A stretch of 64,000 bases of DNA from Pseudarthrobacter sp. ATCC 49987. GTDB taxonomy: Bacteria > Actinomycetota > Actinomycetes > Actinomycetales > Micrococcaceae. The DNA lies in assembly GCF_009928425.1 (NCBI RefSeq), contig NZ_JAABNS010000001.1:3410001-3474000 (forward strand), in the 5' to 3' direction. This document shows positions 42,140 through 50,546 of this stretch, piece after piece (position 1 is the stretch's first letter; each line of letters starts with the position of its first letter). The position numbers and the translations under genes are program-made. The notes under the pieces are model-generated. The model ran no database searches, was not told where the DNA came from, and worked only from the letters and a program-made list of their open reading frames with translations.

Positions 42140-43837
42140 TTAGCGGGTTTCTGACATCGGGATGCGGACGCCGCGTTCCTTGGCGACCTCGACGGCGCGG
42201 TCGTAGCCGGCGTCGGCGTGGCGGATGACGCCCATGCCGGGGTCGTTGGTGAGCAGGCGTTCGAGCTTCTGCGCGGCGAGGTCGGTGCCGTCGGCGACCG
42301 AAACCTGGCCGGCGTGGATGGAGCGGCCGATGCCGACGCCGCCCCCGTGGTGGATGGAGACCCAGGTGGCGCCGGAGGCGGTGTTGAGCAGGGCGTTGAG
42401 CAGCGGCCAGTCGGCAATGGCGTCGGAGCCGTCGGCCATAGCCTCGGTCTCGCGGTACGGGGAGGCGACGGAGCCGGAATCGAGGTGGTCGCGGCCGATC
42501 ACGATGGGGGCCTTGACCTTGCCCTCCTTGACGAGCTGGTTGAACAGCAGCCCGGCCTTGGCCCGCTCGCCGTAGCCGAGCCAGCAGATCCGGGCCGGGA
42601 GGCCTTCGAACTCCACGCGTTCCTGTGCTGCGTCGATCCAGCGGTGCAGGTGCTTGTTCTCCGGGAAGAGCTCCTTGATTGCCGCATCCGTGACCGCGAT
42701 GTCCTCCGGGTCGCCGGAGAGCGCCACCCAGCGGAACGGGCCGAGGCCCTCGCAGAACAGCGGCCGGATGTAAGCCGGGACGAAGCCGGGGAACTCGAAA
42801 GCCCGGTTGTAGCCGCCCTTGCGGGCCTCGTCGCGGATGGAGTTGCCGTAGTCGAACACCTCGGCGCCGGCGTCCTGGAACTCGACCATGGCCTGGACGT
42901 GCTTGGCCATGGAGGCCTGGGCCTTTTTGGTGAAGCCTTCGGGATCGGCGACGGCCTCGCGGTGCCATTCCCCGACCGTGATGCCCTCGGGGAGGTAGCT
43001 CAGCGGATCATGGGCGGAGGTCTGGTCCGTGACGATGTCCACGGTGAGCTCGCCGGCGTTGTGGCGGCGCAGGATCTCCGGGAAGACAGTGGCGGCGTTG
43101 CCGACGTAGCCGACGGACCAGCCGCGGCGCTCTTCCTTGGCCTTGAGCACCTTGGCGATGGCGGCGTCGAGGTCGGTTTCCACCTCGTCGAGGTAGCGCT
43201 TTCCGGCCCGGCGGCGCAGGTGGCTTTCGTCGACGTCGACAATCAGGCAGGCGCCGTCGTTCAGGGTGACGGCGAGCGGCTGGGCGCCGCCCATGCCGCC
43301 GCAGCCGCCTGTGAGGGTCAGGGTGCCGGCGAGCGTGCCGTTCTCGTCCCCGGTGAGCTTGCGGGCGATTGCCGCGAAGGTTTCGAAGGTGCCCTGCAGG
43401 ATGCCCTGGGTGCCGATGTAGATCCAGGACCCGGCGGTCATCTGGCCGTACATCATCAGGCCCTCGGCCTCGAGCCGGCGGAATTCGGGCCAGTTGGCCC
43501 AGTCGCCGACGAGGTTGGAGTTGGCCAGGAGCACGCGCGGTGCCCATTCGTTGGTGCGGAAGACGCCGACCGGCTTGCCGGACTGGACCAGCAGGGTCTC
43601 GTCCTTTTCCATGGTTTCCAGGGTGCGGGTGATCGCGTCGAACGCGGCCCAGGACCGGACGGCGCGGCCGGTGCCGCCGTAGACCACGAGGTCGTCCGGG
43701 CGTTCGGCGACCTCGGGGTCGAGGTTGTTCATGAGCATGCGCAGCGGGGCTTCCGTCTGCCAGCTCTTGGCGGTGAGCTCGGTGCCGCGGGCTGCTTTGA
43801 CCGGGCGGGCACCGGTGGTGAAATCGGCGGGTGCCAT
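42140..43837 (-). CDS. hutU: Urocanate hydratase
   Basis: A 565-residue HutU with the full-length family pattern. The NAD-binding loop is [13 protein letters not shown] (177-189), and [20 protein letters not shown] (about 371-390) contains the conserved Cys. It converts urocanate to imidazolonepropionate using tightly bound NAD. First gene of the hutU-hutH transcript; AAGGAG before the ATG. A near-perfect IclR-type palindrome lies 96 bp upstream (43933-43950). No hutI is in the window, so the third step must be encoded elsewhere. Confidence 0.96.
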   Translation of the reverse strand: MAPADFTTGARPVKAARGTELTAKSWQTEAPLRMLMNNLDPEVAERPDDLVVYGGTGRAVRSWAAFDAITRTLETMEKDETLLVQSGKPVGVFRTNEWAPRVLLANSNLVGDWANWPEFRRLEAEGLMMYGQMTAGSWIYIGTQGILQGTFETFAAIARKLTGDENGTLAGTLTLTGGCGGMGGAQPLAVTLNDGACLIVDVDESHLRRRAGKRYLDEVETDLDAAIAKVLKAKEERRGWSVGYVGNAATVFPEILRRHNAGELTVDIVTDQTSAHDPLSYLPEGITVGEWHREAVADPEGFTKKAQASMAKHVQAMVEFQDAGAEVFDYGNSIRDEARKGGYNRAFEFPGFVPAYIRPLFCEGLGPFRWVALSGDPEDIAVTDAAIKELFPENKHLHRWIDAAQERVEFEGLPARICWLGYGERAKAGLLFNQLVKEGKVKAPIVIGRDHLDSGSVASPYRETEAMADGSDAIADWPLLNALLNTASGATWVSIHHGGGVGIGRSIHAGQVSVADGTDLAAQKLERLLTNDPGMGVIRHADAGYDRAVEVAKERGVRIPMSETR

Positions 43838-43932
43838 GGGGGCTCCTTCGTTTCTTGGTGGTTCGTGGAATGAGGTCCTGTATCAACTAAAGCCTGTCCC
43901 CCGCCGCGGAAACAGAGGGTTCGCAGGGGTGC

Positions 43933-43950
43933 TGTCCGGTATTCCAGACG
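43933..43950. promoter_or_regulatory. IclR-type operator upstream of hutU
   Basis: TGTCCGGTATTCCAGACG matches, in reverse complement, 17 of 18 bases of TGTCTGGAATACCGGACA at 44993 upstream of the IclR gene. It is palindromic (TGTCYGG/CCrGAC-type halves) and lies in the hutU promoter region, ten bp from repeat copy D. Confidence 0.8.
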
Positions 43951-43960
43951 ATCCATCCCT

Positions 43961-44026
43961 CCCAACTGACTCGCAGCAGGGGCCGTTTTGGGCGCTCAAA
44001 ACGGCCCCTGCTGCTAGTCAGTTGGG
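43961..44026. repeat. Palindromic repeat, copy D (long-arm variant)
   Basis: Arms 43961-43990 and 43997-44026 are complementary at 29 of 30 positions around GGCGCT, the longest perfect stem in the window. The inner core GGCCGTTTTG/CAAAACGGCC is the same as in copies A-C, but the outer arm (CCCAACTGACTCGCAGCAGG) is different. It sits between the IclR gene stop and the hutU operator, so it may end the regulator transcript. Confidence 0.9.
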
Positions 44027-44063
44027 AACGGTTACTCAGGCCGGGAGGGGGTCTCCGTCGGGG

Positions 44064-44903
44064 TCAGGCGGAGGGGCGGCCGTGGATCCGGATGGAGAGA
44101 TCGTCGGCGACCTTCTGCACGCGTGCGGCCAGGGCGGGCCATTGATCGGGCGGCAGTTTGTCCTCGAGGAACGTCACGGCGACGGCGGCGGTCGGCCAGC
44201 CCACGTGGTCCGTGACGGCGGCGGCGATCGACCCGAAGCCTGGTGTGACCTCCCCGTGTTCGGTGGCGTAGCCGCGCTGACGGACCTGGTCCAGATGCGA
44301 GGACAGCGCCGAGTACTTCATGATGGGCGATTCAGTCTCGTGCCGGGCGCTGAAGGCAGCCGCGTTGGGGTACAGCGCACGGACCTGCGACTTGGGCAGC
44401 GCCGCGAGGATCGCGCGCCCGCTCGCGGTGAGGTGGCTCGGCAGCCGCACCCCGACGTCGGTCACCAGCGACGGACGGTTCTTCGCCCGCTCCTCGACAA
44501 TGTAGAGCACGTCGCGGCCGTGCAGCACGGCGAGGTGGGCGCTTTCGCCGATAACGTCCACCAGCGAGGCAAGCAGCGGCCGGCCCAGGCGCGAGAGCGG
44601 CTCCTGGCGGGAATACGCCGAACTGAGTTCGAAGGCGCTGATCCCCAGACCGTAGCGCTGCTCCTCATGCAGATGCAGGACAAAGCCGTTGGCCTCCATC
44701 ACGCCAAGCAGGTGGTAGACGCTGGAGCGCGGCAGCCCCAGCGCCGTGGCAATGTTCGACGCCGCCACCGGCCCCCGCTTGGAGGCGAGCAGTTTGAGGA
44801 TGCGCAGGGTGTTTTCCGCGGCCGGAACCTTGGAGGCGGCCTTCGCCGGGGTTGCTTTGGGCGCCCCCTCGGCGGCACTCGGGGTGATGGTGGTGGCTGG
44901 CAT
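44064..44903 (-). CDS. IclR-family regulator, probable hut regulator
   Basis: A 279-residue IclR protein: a 25-residue Ala/Pro/Lys leader, winged-helix HTH (GPVAASNIATALGLPRSSVY, about 42-61) and an effector-binding GAF-like domain with the DVLYIVEERAKNRPSLVTDV strand. Two copies of an 18-bp palindrome lie upstream of its start and one upstream of hutU, so it very likely regulates hut and itself; urocanate or histidine would be the effector. The function is inference from context. Confidence 0.9.
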   Translation of the reverse strand: MPATTITPSAAEGAPKATPAKAASKVPAAENTLRILKLLASKRGPVAASNIATALGLPRSSVYHLLGVMEANGFVLHLHEEQRYGLGISAFELSSAYSRQEPLSRLGRPLLASLVDVIGESAHLAVLHGRDVLYIVEERAKNRPSLVTDVGVRLPSHLTASGRAILAALPKSQVRALYPNAAAFSARHETESPIMKYSALSSHLDQVRQRGYATEHGEVTPGFGSIAAAVTDHVGWPTAAVAVTFLEDKLPPDQWPALAARVQKVADDLSIRIHGRPSA

Positions 44904-44925
44904 GGATCCTCTTCAAATAGCACGG

Positions 44926-44943
44926 TGTCCGGTATCCCGTACT
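44926..44943. promoter_or_regulatory. IclR-type operator, proximal site of iclR gene
   Basis: TGTCCGGTATCCCGTACT shares the left half TGTCCGGTAT exactly with the hutU site. It is 23 bp upstream of the IclR start, over the likely promoter, consistent with autoregulation. Confidence 0.7.
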
Positions 44944-44992
44944 TAAGCATGCGCCCCGACCGGGGTCCGGGACAGTCCGGCCCCGTTCGTCG

Positions 44993-45010
44993 TGTCTGGA
45001 ATACCGGACA
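44993..45010. promoter_or_regulatory. IclR-type operator, distal site
   Basis: TGTCTGGAATACCGGACA is the best palindrome of the set (16 of 18 bases symmetric). It lies 90 bp upstream of the IclR gene and 129 bp before the divergent membrane-protein gene at 45139, which it might also affect. Confidence 0.8.
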
Positions 45011-45138
45011 CTTGCGCCGTCGCCCCGACGCCCCGGACAAACCGGAAGGTGCCGGGCGGCCGGGACTTCCGCCCCTTGCCGCCCCGCGGCCGCGGTGCTT
45101 CGATGGACGCGTCGGCTGGGATGCAAGGAAGGGCCGCC

Positions 45139-45477
45139 ATGCGCTGGATTGCGGGGTTGTTCGTGATTGCGCACGGCCTGGTTCACTTGGCCATCTGGCT
45201 GCCAAAGCCGGACGAGAAGGCACCGTTCGACGTCGGACACTCGCCGTTTGCGGGCAACGTCCGCCGGCTGGCTTCGGGACTGGCCATTGCGGCCGCGGTG
45301 ATCCTGGCGCTCGGCGGGCTTGGCCTGATCGGGGACGCGTCCTGGTGGATTCCGGTCACGGTCACGGGCGCCGCGGTTTCTGCCGCGCTGCTGATTCTGA
45401 CCTTCAACCGCTGGTGGCTGATTGGCCTCGGGATCAACGCCGCGATCATTGTGCTCGCGCTGCAGCAGGCCGGCTGA
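45139..45477 (+). CDS. Small four-helix membrane protein, unknown
   Basis: A 112-residue protein with four hydrophobic segments (about 2-18, 44-62, 67-85 and 90-108) and a short polar loop with WLPKPDEKAPFDVGHSPF. The start ATG follows AAGGAAGG; a longer frame upstream would start inside the operator region. Not recognised. Because it is divergent from the IclR gene across the operators, it might belong to the hut regulon. Confidence 0.7.
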   Translation: MRWIAGLFVIAHGLVHLAIWLPKPDEKAPFDVGHSPFAGNVRRLASGLAIAAAVILALGGLGLIGDASWWIPVTVTGAAVSAALLILTFNRWWLIGLGINAAIIVLALQQAG

Positions 45478-45520
45478 GCGCTGGGCTTCCGGCCGGGCCT
45501 TCCGTGCCCACGGCCACAGC

Positions 45521-46489
45521 TCAGACGGTGACAACCACCTTGCCGCGGGCGTGGCCGTCGTGCATGTAGCGGATGGCCGCCGGGGTGTCAGCCAGCGGAT
45601 AGCTTTTGTCGATGACGGGCGTGACGGAGCCGGCGTCGATGAGCTGGGCGAGGAAGCGAAGGTCCTCCTGGCGCTCCGTTGCCATCAGGCCCTTGAGCGC
45701 CTGGCCGACAAAGGGGGAAAGCATCGAAGCCCGGAGGGAGCGTTCAAATCCGCCGGTCCACCGCCCGCCGCCTTCGCCTCCGACAATCACGAGGGTTCCC
45801 TTGGGTTTAAGTGCCCGGCGCAGGACTGACAGCGGACGGTTGCCGGCAGTGTCGAGAATGACGTCGAACTGCCGCGCGCCGTCCGCGAAGTCGTCGTGCT
45901 TGTAGTCAATGACATGATCGGCGCCGATCGACCGGACCAGGTCCAGCTTTTCGGTGCTGCAGACACCAGTGACCTGTGCTCCGAGCACCTTGGCGAGCTG
46001 AACGGCAAAGGAACCCACACCGCCGCCGGCGCCGATGATCAGGACATCCTGCCCGGGCTGGAGCCGGCCGCTGTCGCGGAGGCCCTGCAGCGCCGTGGTG
46101 CCGGAGATGGGCACGACTGCTGCCTGCTCGAAACTGGCGTTGACCGGTTTCAGGGCGATCCGGCCCTCCTTGGCACAGACGAATTCGGCGAAGGTACCCT
46201 CTGCGGTCCCGAATACCTCATCCCCCGGACGGAACCCGACGACATTCTTCCCCACCGCCTCCACCCGGCCGGCGAGTTCCCTCCCGCGGATCGGGTTTTT
46301 GGGGGCCCTGAACCCAAAGAAGGCCCGGGTCAGAAACGGCAGTCCGGTCATGAGGTGCCAGACCCCCTGCTCGACGCCGGCGGCGCGGACCCGGATCAGC
46401 ACGTCTCCGTCGCCCGCTACCGGCGGGTCGACGTCGCGCAGTTCCAATACATCTGCCGGGCCGTACACGTCCTGGATGATGGCTTTCAT
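45521..46489 (-). CDS. Zinc-independent quinone-oxidoreductase-like MDR enzyme
   Basis: A 322-residue medium-chain dehydrogenase/reductase of the quinone oxidoreductase type. The NAD(P)H motif GAGGGVGSFAVQLAKVLGA (about 152-170) is clear. The structural-zinc cysteines of alcohol dehydrogenases are absent. It would reduce quinones or enones with NADPH. The ATG has GAAGGAG. It is divergent from the amino-acid permease; no functional link to it is evident. Confidence 0.9.
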   Translation of the reverse strand: MKAIIQDVYGPADVLELRDVDPPVAGDGDVLIRVRAAGVEQGVWHLMTGLPFLTRAFFGFRAPKNPIRGRELAGRVEAVGKNVVGFRPGDEVFGTAEGTFAEFVCAKEGRIALKPVNASFEQAAVVPISGTTALQGLRDSGRLQPGQDVLIIGAGGGVGSFAVQLAKVLGAQVTGVCSTEKLDLVRSIGADHVIDYKHDDFADGARQFDVILDTAGNRPLSVLRRALKPKGTLVIVGGEGGGRWTGGFERSLRASMLSPFVGQALKGLMATERQEDLRFLAQLIDAGSVTPVIDKSYPLADTPAAIRYMHDGHARGKVVVTV

Positions 46490-46593
46490 GGTGCATCTCC
46501 TTCACTGTCCGATGGAGCTCCTGGCCTGGGTCGGTTCTACCACGGCCGGACCCCCATCCGTTAGGACATGACCGCCCTCCCGCCCTGCGCCGT

Positions 46594-46611
46594 TGTCTGA
46601 AATCGAAGACA
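46594..46611. promoter_or_regulatory. Candidate IclR-type operator upstream of amino-acid permease (weak match)
   Basis: TGTCTGAAATCGAAGACA matches TGTCTGGAATACCGGACA at 13 of 18 positions and is itself a palindrome (TGTCT...AGACA). It is 87 bp upstream of the permease start. If real it ties histidine uptake to the hut regulator. Confidence 0.5.
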
Positions 46612-46697
46612 CCAGCTGCCCGTGAGGCTCATCACAGCTCCGCGCAACATGGTCTGCTGGATAGCGATCCCCCTCCCAATGACGAGAAGGTATTCGC

Positions 46698-48215
46698 ATG
46701 CAACAAGCCACCACCGACACCAAGCCAACGCCCGCCGCAGGACCCGGCGGTACCTCCGGCAGCCGCGGCAGCTCCGCCAGCGCCGCCGTCGGAACCGTCC
46801 TGAACCGCGGGCTCAACATCCGCCATATCCGCTTCATGGCGCTCGGCTCGGCGATCGGGACCGGGCTGTTCTACGGTTCCGCCTCGGCCATCCAGAAGGC
46901 CGGTCCCGCCGTGCTGTTGGCCTACATGATCGGAGGCGCCGCAGTATTCATGGTGATGCGCGCGCTGGGTGAGATGGCCGTGCGGCACCCGGTATCGGGT
47001 TCCTTCGGCCAGTACGCCAGCCGCTACCTCGGCCCGCTGGCTGGCTTCGTGACCGGCTGGACCTACGTGTTTGAGATGGCGATCGTGGCCATCGCGGACG
47101 TCACCGCTTTCAGCATCTATATGGGCTTCTGGTTCCCCGAGGTCGAACGCTGGATCTGGGTCCTGGCGATCATCTTCTTCCTGGCGGCGCTGAACCTGCT
47201 CAGCGTCAAGGTCTTCGGCGAGCTCGAGTTCTGGTTCTCGCTCATCAAGGTGGTGGCGATCATCGCCATGATCGTGGGCGGCGCCGCCATCATCGCTTTC
47301 GGATTCCAGGCCGGGGGTGCCACCGTGGCGCCTGGCCTCGGCAACCTCGTCGAACACGGCGGCCTGTTCCCCAACGGTTTCGAAGGGCTCCTGGCCTCGT
47401 TCGCCGTCGTAATGTTCGCCTTTGGCGGCATTGAAACCCTGGGCATCACCGCCGGCGAGGCCGCGGACCCGAAGACGGTGATTCCGAAAGCCGTCAACAC
47501 GGTCCCGGTGCGCGTGCTGCTGTTCTACGTGCTGACCCTGGGTGTCCTGATGAGCCTGTTCCCGTGGAACGAGATCGGCACCAACGGCAGCCCGTTCGTG
47601 CAGATCTTCAGCGGACTGGGCATACCGGCAGCACCCCACATCCTCAACGCCGTGGTCATCACCGCCGCGCTGTCCGCGATCAACAGCGACATCTTCGGCG
47701 CCGGCCGGATCCTCTTCGGCCTGTCCCGGCAGGGGCATGCCCCCGCGAGCTTCGGCAAAGTATCACGCCATGGCGTGCCGTGGATGACCGTGGTGATGAT
47801 GACGGGCATCCTGCTGGTGGGCGTGGTCCTGAACGCCGTCATCCCGGAGGACGTCTTCCTCCTGATCGCCTCAATCGCGACCTTCGCCACCGTCTGGGTC
47901 TGGGTGATGATCCTGGCCTCCCATGTGGCGATGAAGCGCGAGATCGCGCGCAAGCCACTGCCGGCGTCGGAATTCCCGTCACCGTGGTGGCCGGCGGCAT
48001 CGGTGGCGACGATCGTGTTCATGGCACTCGTCATCGTGATCCTGGGGGCGTTCGAGGACACGCGCGTGGCACTCTATGTGGGCGCCGTGTGGCTCGGGCT
48101 GCTGGTGGTCGGGTACCGGCTGTGGGTCCGCGGCCACGGCCTGGTCCGGGCCGAGCTCGCCGACGAAACCGCGTCGCTCCCCCGGATTCCGGCGGGGACG
48201 CCGGCGGCACGGTAG
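46698..48215 (+). CDS. APC-family amino acid permease, HutT/ProY-like
   Basis: A 505-residue permease with 12 spans of the amino-acid transporter (AAT) branch: [20 protein letters not shown] (about 36-55), then [40 protein letters not shown] and a C-terminal polar tail. Its N-terminus has a Gly/Ser-rich leader. The branch contains histidine (HutT), proline (ProY) and other permeases. A hut-type operator-like palindrome upstream and the nearby hut genes favour histidine, without proof. The ATG has GAGAAGG. Its stop codon lies inside a 20-bp tandem repeat. Confidence 0.9.
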   Translation: MQQATTDTKPTPAAGPGGTSGSRGSSASAAVGTVLNRGLNIRHIRFMALGSAIGTGLFYGSASAIQKAGPAVLLAYMIGGAAVFMVMRALGEMAVRHPVSGSFGQYASRYLGPLAGFVTGWTYVFEMAIVAIADVTAFSIYMGFWFPEVERWIWVLAIIFFLAALNLLSVKVFGELEFWFSLIKVVAIIAMIVGGAAIIAFGFQAGGATVAPGLGNLVEHGGLFPNGFEGLLASFAVVMFAFGGIETLGITAGEAADPKTVIPKAVNTVPVRVLLFYVLTLGVLMSLFPWNEIGTNGSPFVQIFSGLGIPAAPHILNAVVITAALSAINSDIFGAGRILFGLSRQGHAPASFGKVSRHGVPWMTVVMMTGILLVGVVLNAVIPEDVFLLIASIATFATVWVWVMILASHVAMKREIARKPLPASEFPSPWWPAASVATIVFMALVIVILGAFEDTRVALYVGAVWLGLLVVGYRLWVRGHGLVRAELADETASLPRIPAGTPAAR

Positions 48216-48250
48216 GGACGCCGGCGGCACGGTAGGGACGCCGGCGGCAC
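48195..48250. repeat. 20-bp tandem repeat (2.8 copies) at the permease stop
   Basis: GGGACGCCGGCGGCACGGTA occurs at 48195 and 48215 and, shortened, at 48235. The permease stop TAG is formed by the junction of copies 1 and 2. Because 20 is not a multiple of 3, slippage would shift the frame beyond each junction and alter the C-terminus. Confidence 0.85.
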
Positions 48251-48285
48251 CTGCGCCCGGCTCCATGGCGGGGCTAAAATCAGTT

Positions 48286-48939
48286 ATGGTCCCTGCCCCG
48301 AACCTGCTGGCGTTTGCCCTCGCGGCCCTCCTCCTGATTGCCGTGCCGGGTCCCAGCGTGCTGTTCGTCATCGGTCGGACGCTGGCGCTGGGCCGCAGGG
48401 GCGGGCTCCTGAGCGTGCTGGGCAACGCCGCCGGGGAACTGCTGCAGATCGCCGCGGTCGCCCTGGGGGTGGGCGTGGTGCTGGCCCAGTCCGTGCTGCT
48501 CTTCAGCGTGGTCAAGTTCGCGGGCGCGGCCTATTTGGTTTACCTGGGGGTCCAGGCCATCCGGCACCGCGGTGGCGGCACGACGGCGGCCGGTCCCTCG
48601 GTTCCGACGTCGACGTTCCGGATCCTCCGGGAGGGATTCATCGTGGGCGCCACCAACCCCAAGTCGATTGTCTTCTTCGTCGCCGTGCTCCCGCAGTTTG
48701 TGGACTACCCGGCCGGGGCCATCCCGTGGCAGCTGGCAACGCTGGGGGCTCTTTTCCTCGCGATCGCACTGGTCTCGGACAGCGGTTGGGCGCTCATCGC
48801 GGGCAAGGCCCGCCGCTGGTTTGCCAGCTCGCCCCGGCGGATCGCCGCCCTGGGCAGCACCGGCGGGGTGATGATGATCGGCCTGGGCGGAACCCTTGCC
48901 CTGGCCGGAAACGCGATGGAGTTCCAGGCCGGCAAGTAG
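48286..48939 (+). CDS. LysE/RhtB-family amino acid exporter
   Basis: A 217-residue membrane protein. The start ATG at 48286 gives the usual short N-terminus MVPAPNLLAFALAALLLIAV; an ATG at 48265 is an alternative. The family signature PGPSVLFVIGRTLALGRRGG is near residues 22-41, and ILREGFIVGATNPKSIVFFV near 110 is the second conserved block. It exports an amino acid such as threonine or homoserine. It starts 35 bp after the 20-bp tandem repeat. Confidence 0.9.
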   Translation: MVPAPNLLAFALAALLLIAVPGPSVLFVIGRTLALGRRGGLLSVLGNAAGELLQIAAVALGVGVVLAQSVLLFSVVKFAGAAYLVYLGVQAIRHRGGGTTAAGPSVPTSTFRILREGFIVGATNPKSIVFFVAVLPQFVDYPAGAIPWQLATLGALFLAIALVSDSGWALIAGKARRWFASSPRRIAALGSTGGVMMIGLGGTLALAGNAMEFQAGK

Positions 48940-49129
48940 TCGGCGCTGCGGCCCAAGTGGTGCCCGGTCCGGCAGGGGTAGAAGTTACTCGTGTGACGAA
49001 AGGGGCTGACGGATACAGTTGCTTCACGGCGGTACCGGACCGGCCGGAACGCTGGCTGGGGAGCCCTCCCGTAACTGGCCCGGACTTGCCGAAAATCCGA
49101 GTGGCACGCCTTATGAAGGAGTGGTTCCG

Positions 49130-49387
49130 ATGGAGTTCCCAGCATCTCCACAGGCACAACGCGAACGAAGCCGCGTGGCCAGTTTCCTGTCGGGAACGGT
49201 TGGCCGCGCAAGAACACCGCGGATTCCGTTCCGGGTGGGACAGGTACTGATTGGCGATGATCCGTTCAACGGCCGGCACCTGGGCACGGCCGTGATCGAG
49301 GCCCCCTATGTAGGGCTCCGGATGGCCGGCAGCCCGGCGGGCGACGTCATCTTCTACGACTACCGGCAACTCCGGTACCCCGACTAG
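49130..49387 (+). CDS. Small hypothetical protein
   Basis: An 85-residue protein. The start is the ATG at 49130, with AAGGAG 8 bp upstream. No membrane segment. The sequence PFRVGQVLIGDDPFNGRHLG and FYDYRQLRYPD suggest a small beta-rich protein, not recognised. Its TAG overlaps a possible GTG start of the next gene, so the two are probably translated together. Confidence 0.65.
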   Translation: MEFPASPQAQRERSRVASFLSGTVGRARTPRIPFRVGQVLIGDDPFNGRHLGTAVIEAPYVGLRMAGSPAGDVIFYDYRQLRYPD

Positions 49388-49404
49388 TGGACGGGCCAGA
49401 AGAA

Positions 49405-49629
49405 ATGAGCTCAGCGAATGTCTCCTCGCACTTCCTGACCATCGCGGAAGTCGCTGCGGCCATGCGGGTATCCAAGATGACCGTCTACCGGCTGGTGAAG
49501 TCGCATGCCATCGCGGCCGTGCGGGTGGGCCGATCGTTCCGTGTTCCCGAGGATGCCGTCAACGATTACATCCGCCGATCCACCGAACCGGCCACCCCGG
49601 ATCAGGGAAACGACAAGACAGCCGACTGA
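49405..49629 (+). CDS. Excisionase-type helix-turn-helix DNA-binding protein
   Basis: A 74-residue protein (an in-frame GTG at 49387 would give 80). The core FLTIAEVAAAMRVSKMTVYR (about 10-29) plus VGRSFRVPEDAVNDYIRR is the excisionase/MerR-like winged HTH found in small actinobacterial regulators related to BldC. No integrase or phage gene is near, so it is more likely a chromosomal regulator than an Xis. The DNA target is unknown. Confidence 0.85.
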   Translation: MSSANVSSHFLTIAEVAAAMRVSKMTVYRLVKSHAIAAVRVGRSFRVPEDAVNDYIRRSTEPATPDQGNDKTAD

Positions 49630-49653
49630 GCGGGCTCACTGGCGGCCGGCTGG

Positions 49654-50406
49654 CTACCTGGCGGACCAGCCGCCGTCCATTGTGTAGCTTGCGCCGGTGA
49701 CCATGCCGGCGTCGTCGGAGGCCAGCCAGGCCACGAGCGAGGCCACCTCGTCCGGCTCGACAAGGCGCTTGACCGCGGCCTCGGTCAGCATGATCTTGGC
49801 GAGGACCTCGGACTCCGGAATCCCGTGCACCTTGGCCTGGTCCGCGATCTGGGACTCGACGAGCGGCGTCCGGACGTAGCCCGGGTTGATGCAGTTTGAC
49901 GTGACACCGTGCGCGCCGCCTTCCAGCGCCGTGACCTTGCTCAGGCCCTCAAGGCCGTGCTTGGCCGACACGTAGGCGCTTTTGAACGGCGAGGCGCGGA
50001 GCCCGTGCACTGAGGACAGGTTGATGATCCGGCCGAAGTTGTTGGCGTACATGTGCGGCAGCGCGGCGCGGATGAGCAGGAACGGCGCTTCCAGCATCAG
50101 GGTGATGATGCGGCGGAAATCCGCGGGGTCGAAGTCCTCGATCGGGCTGATCCGCTGGATGCCGGCGTTGTTGACGAGGATGTCGCAGTCCAGGCTCACG
50201 GTCTCGAGAGCCTCGACGTCGAGCAGGTTCACCGCCCAGGAGGTGCCGCCGACCTCGTCCGCGAGGGCTGCGGCCGCGGCCTCGTCCACATCCGCGATCA
50301 CCACCTTGGCACCCCGTGCCGCGAGGGCGCGGACACTGGCAGCGCCGATTCCGCCGGCACCGCCGGTCACCAGGGCCTTGCGCCCGTTCAAGCTGCTGCT
50401 CTCCAT
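49654..50406 (-). CDS. 3-hydroxybutyrate dehydrogenase (SDR)
   Basis: A 250-residue short-chain dehydrogenase: TGGAGGIGAASVRALAARGA (NAD motif, about 14-33), NNAG at 88-91, and catalytic Ser and Tyr-x-x-x-Lys in SSVHGLRASPFKSAYVSAKH. The overall sequence matches D-3-hydroxybutyrate dehydrogenases, which oxidise 3-hydroxybutyrate to acetoacetate (PHB or ketone use). Start ATG at 50404-50406 with GAGGAG. It is divergent from a LysR gene that probably regulates it. Confidence 0.85.
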   Translation of the reverse strand: MESSSLNGRKALVTGGAGGIGAASVRALAARGAKVVIADVDEAAAAALADEVGGTSWAVNLLDVEALETVSLDCDILVNNAGIQRISPIEDFDPADFRRIITLMLEAPFLLIRAALPHMYANNFGRIINLSSVHGLRASPFKSAYVSAKHGLEGLSKVTALEGGAHGVTSNCINPGYVRTPLVESQIADQAKVHGIPESEVLAKIMLTEAAVKRLVEPDEVASLVAWLASDDAGMVTGASYTMDGGWSAR

Positions 50407-50487
50407 GTCTGCACTCCTCAGTTCGCGGTCTTCCACAGCCCAGAGGAGGTGCGATGCACGGCACTGAGCAGCTTTACTGAGTATTGC

Positions 50488-50502
50488 CGCACAAAGTGTG
50501 CG
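50488..50502. promoter_or_regulatory. LysR-type dyad between bdhA-like and lysR genes
   Basis: CGCACA-AAG-TGTGCG is a perfect 6-bp inverted repeat in the 140-bp divergent spacer, 45 bp before the LysR start. It has the layout of a LysR recognition dyad; the exact binding site is not proven. Confidence 0.55.
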
Positions 50503-50546
50503 ATTCAATGGTCAAACAAGCACGCCTTATGTGCAGAATTGCAGAT

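Noticed and set aside
42218..43873. 551-codon plus-strand frame opposite hutU
   Set aside because: Antisense shadow of hutU, with no family features.
49405..49629. Phage excisionase or integration site
   Set aside because: The HTH is excisionase-like, but no integrase, phage gene or attachment-type repeat is near the gene or the tRNA genes.
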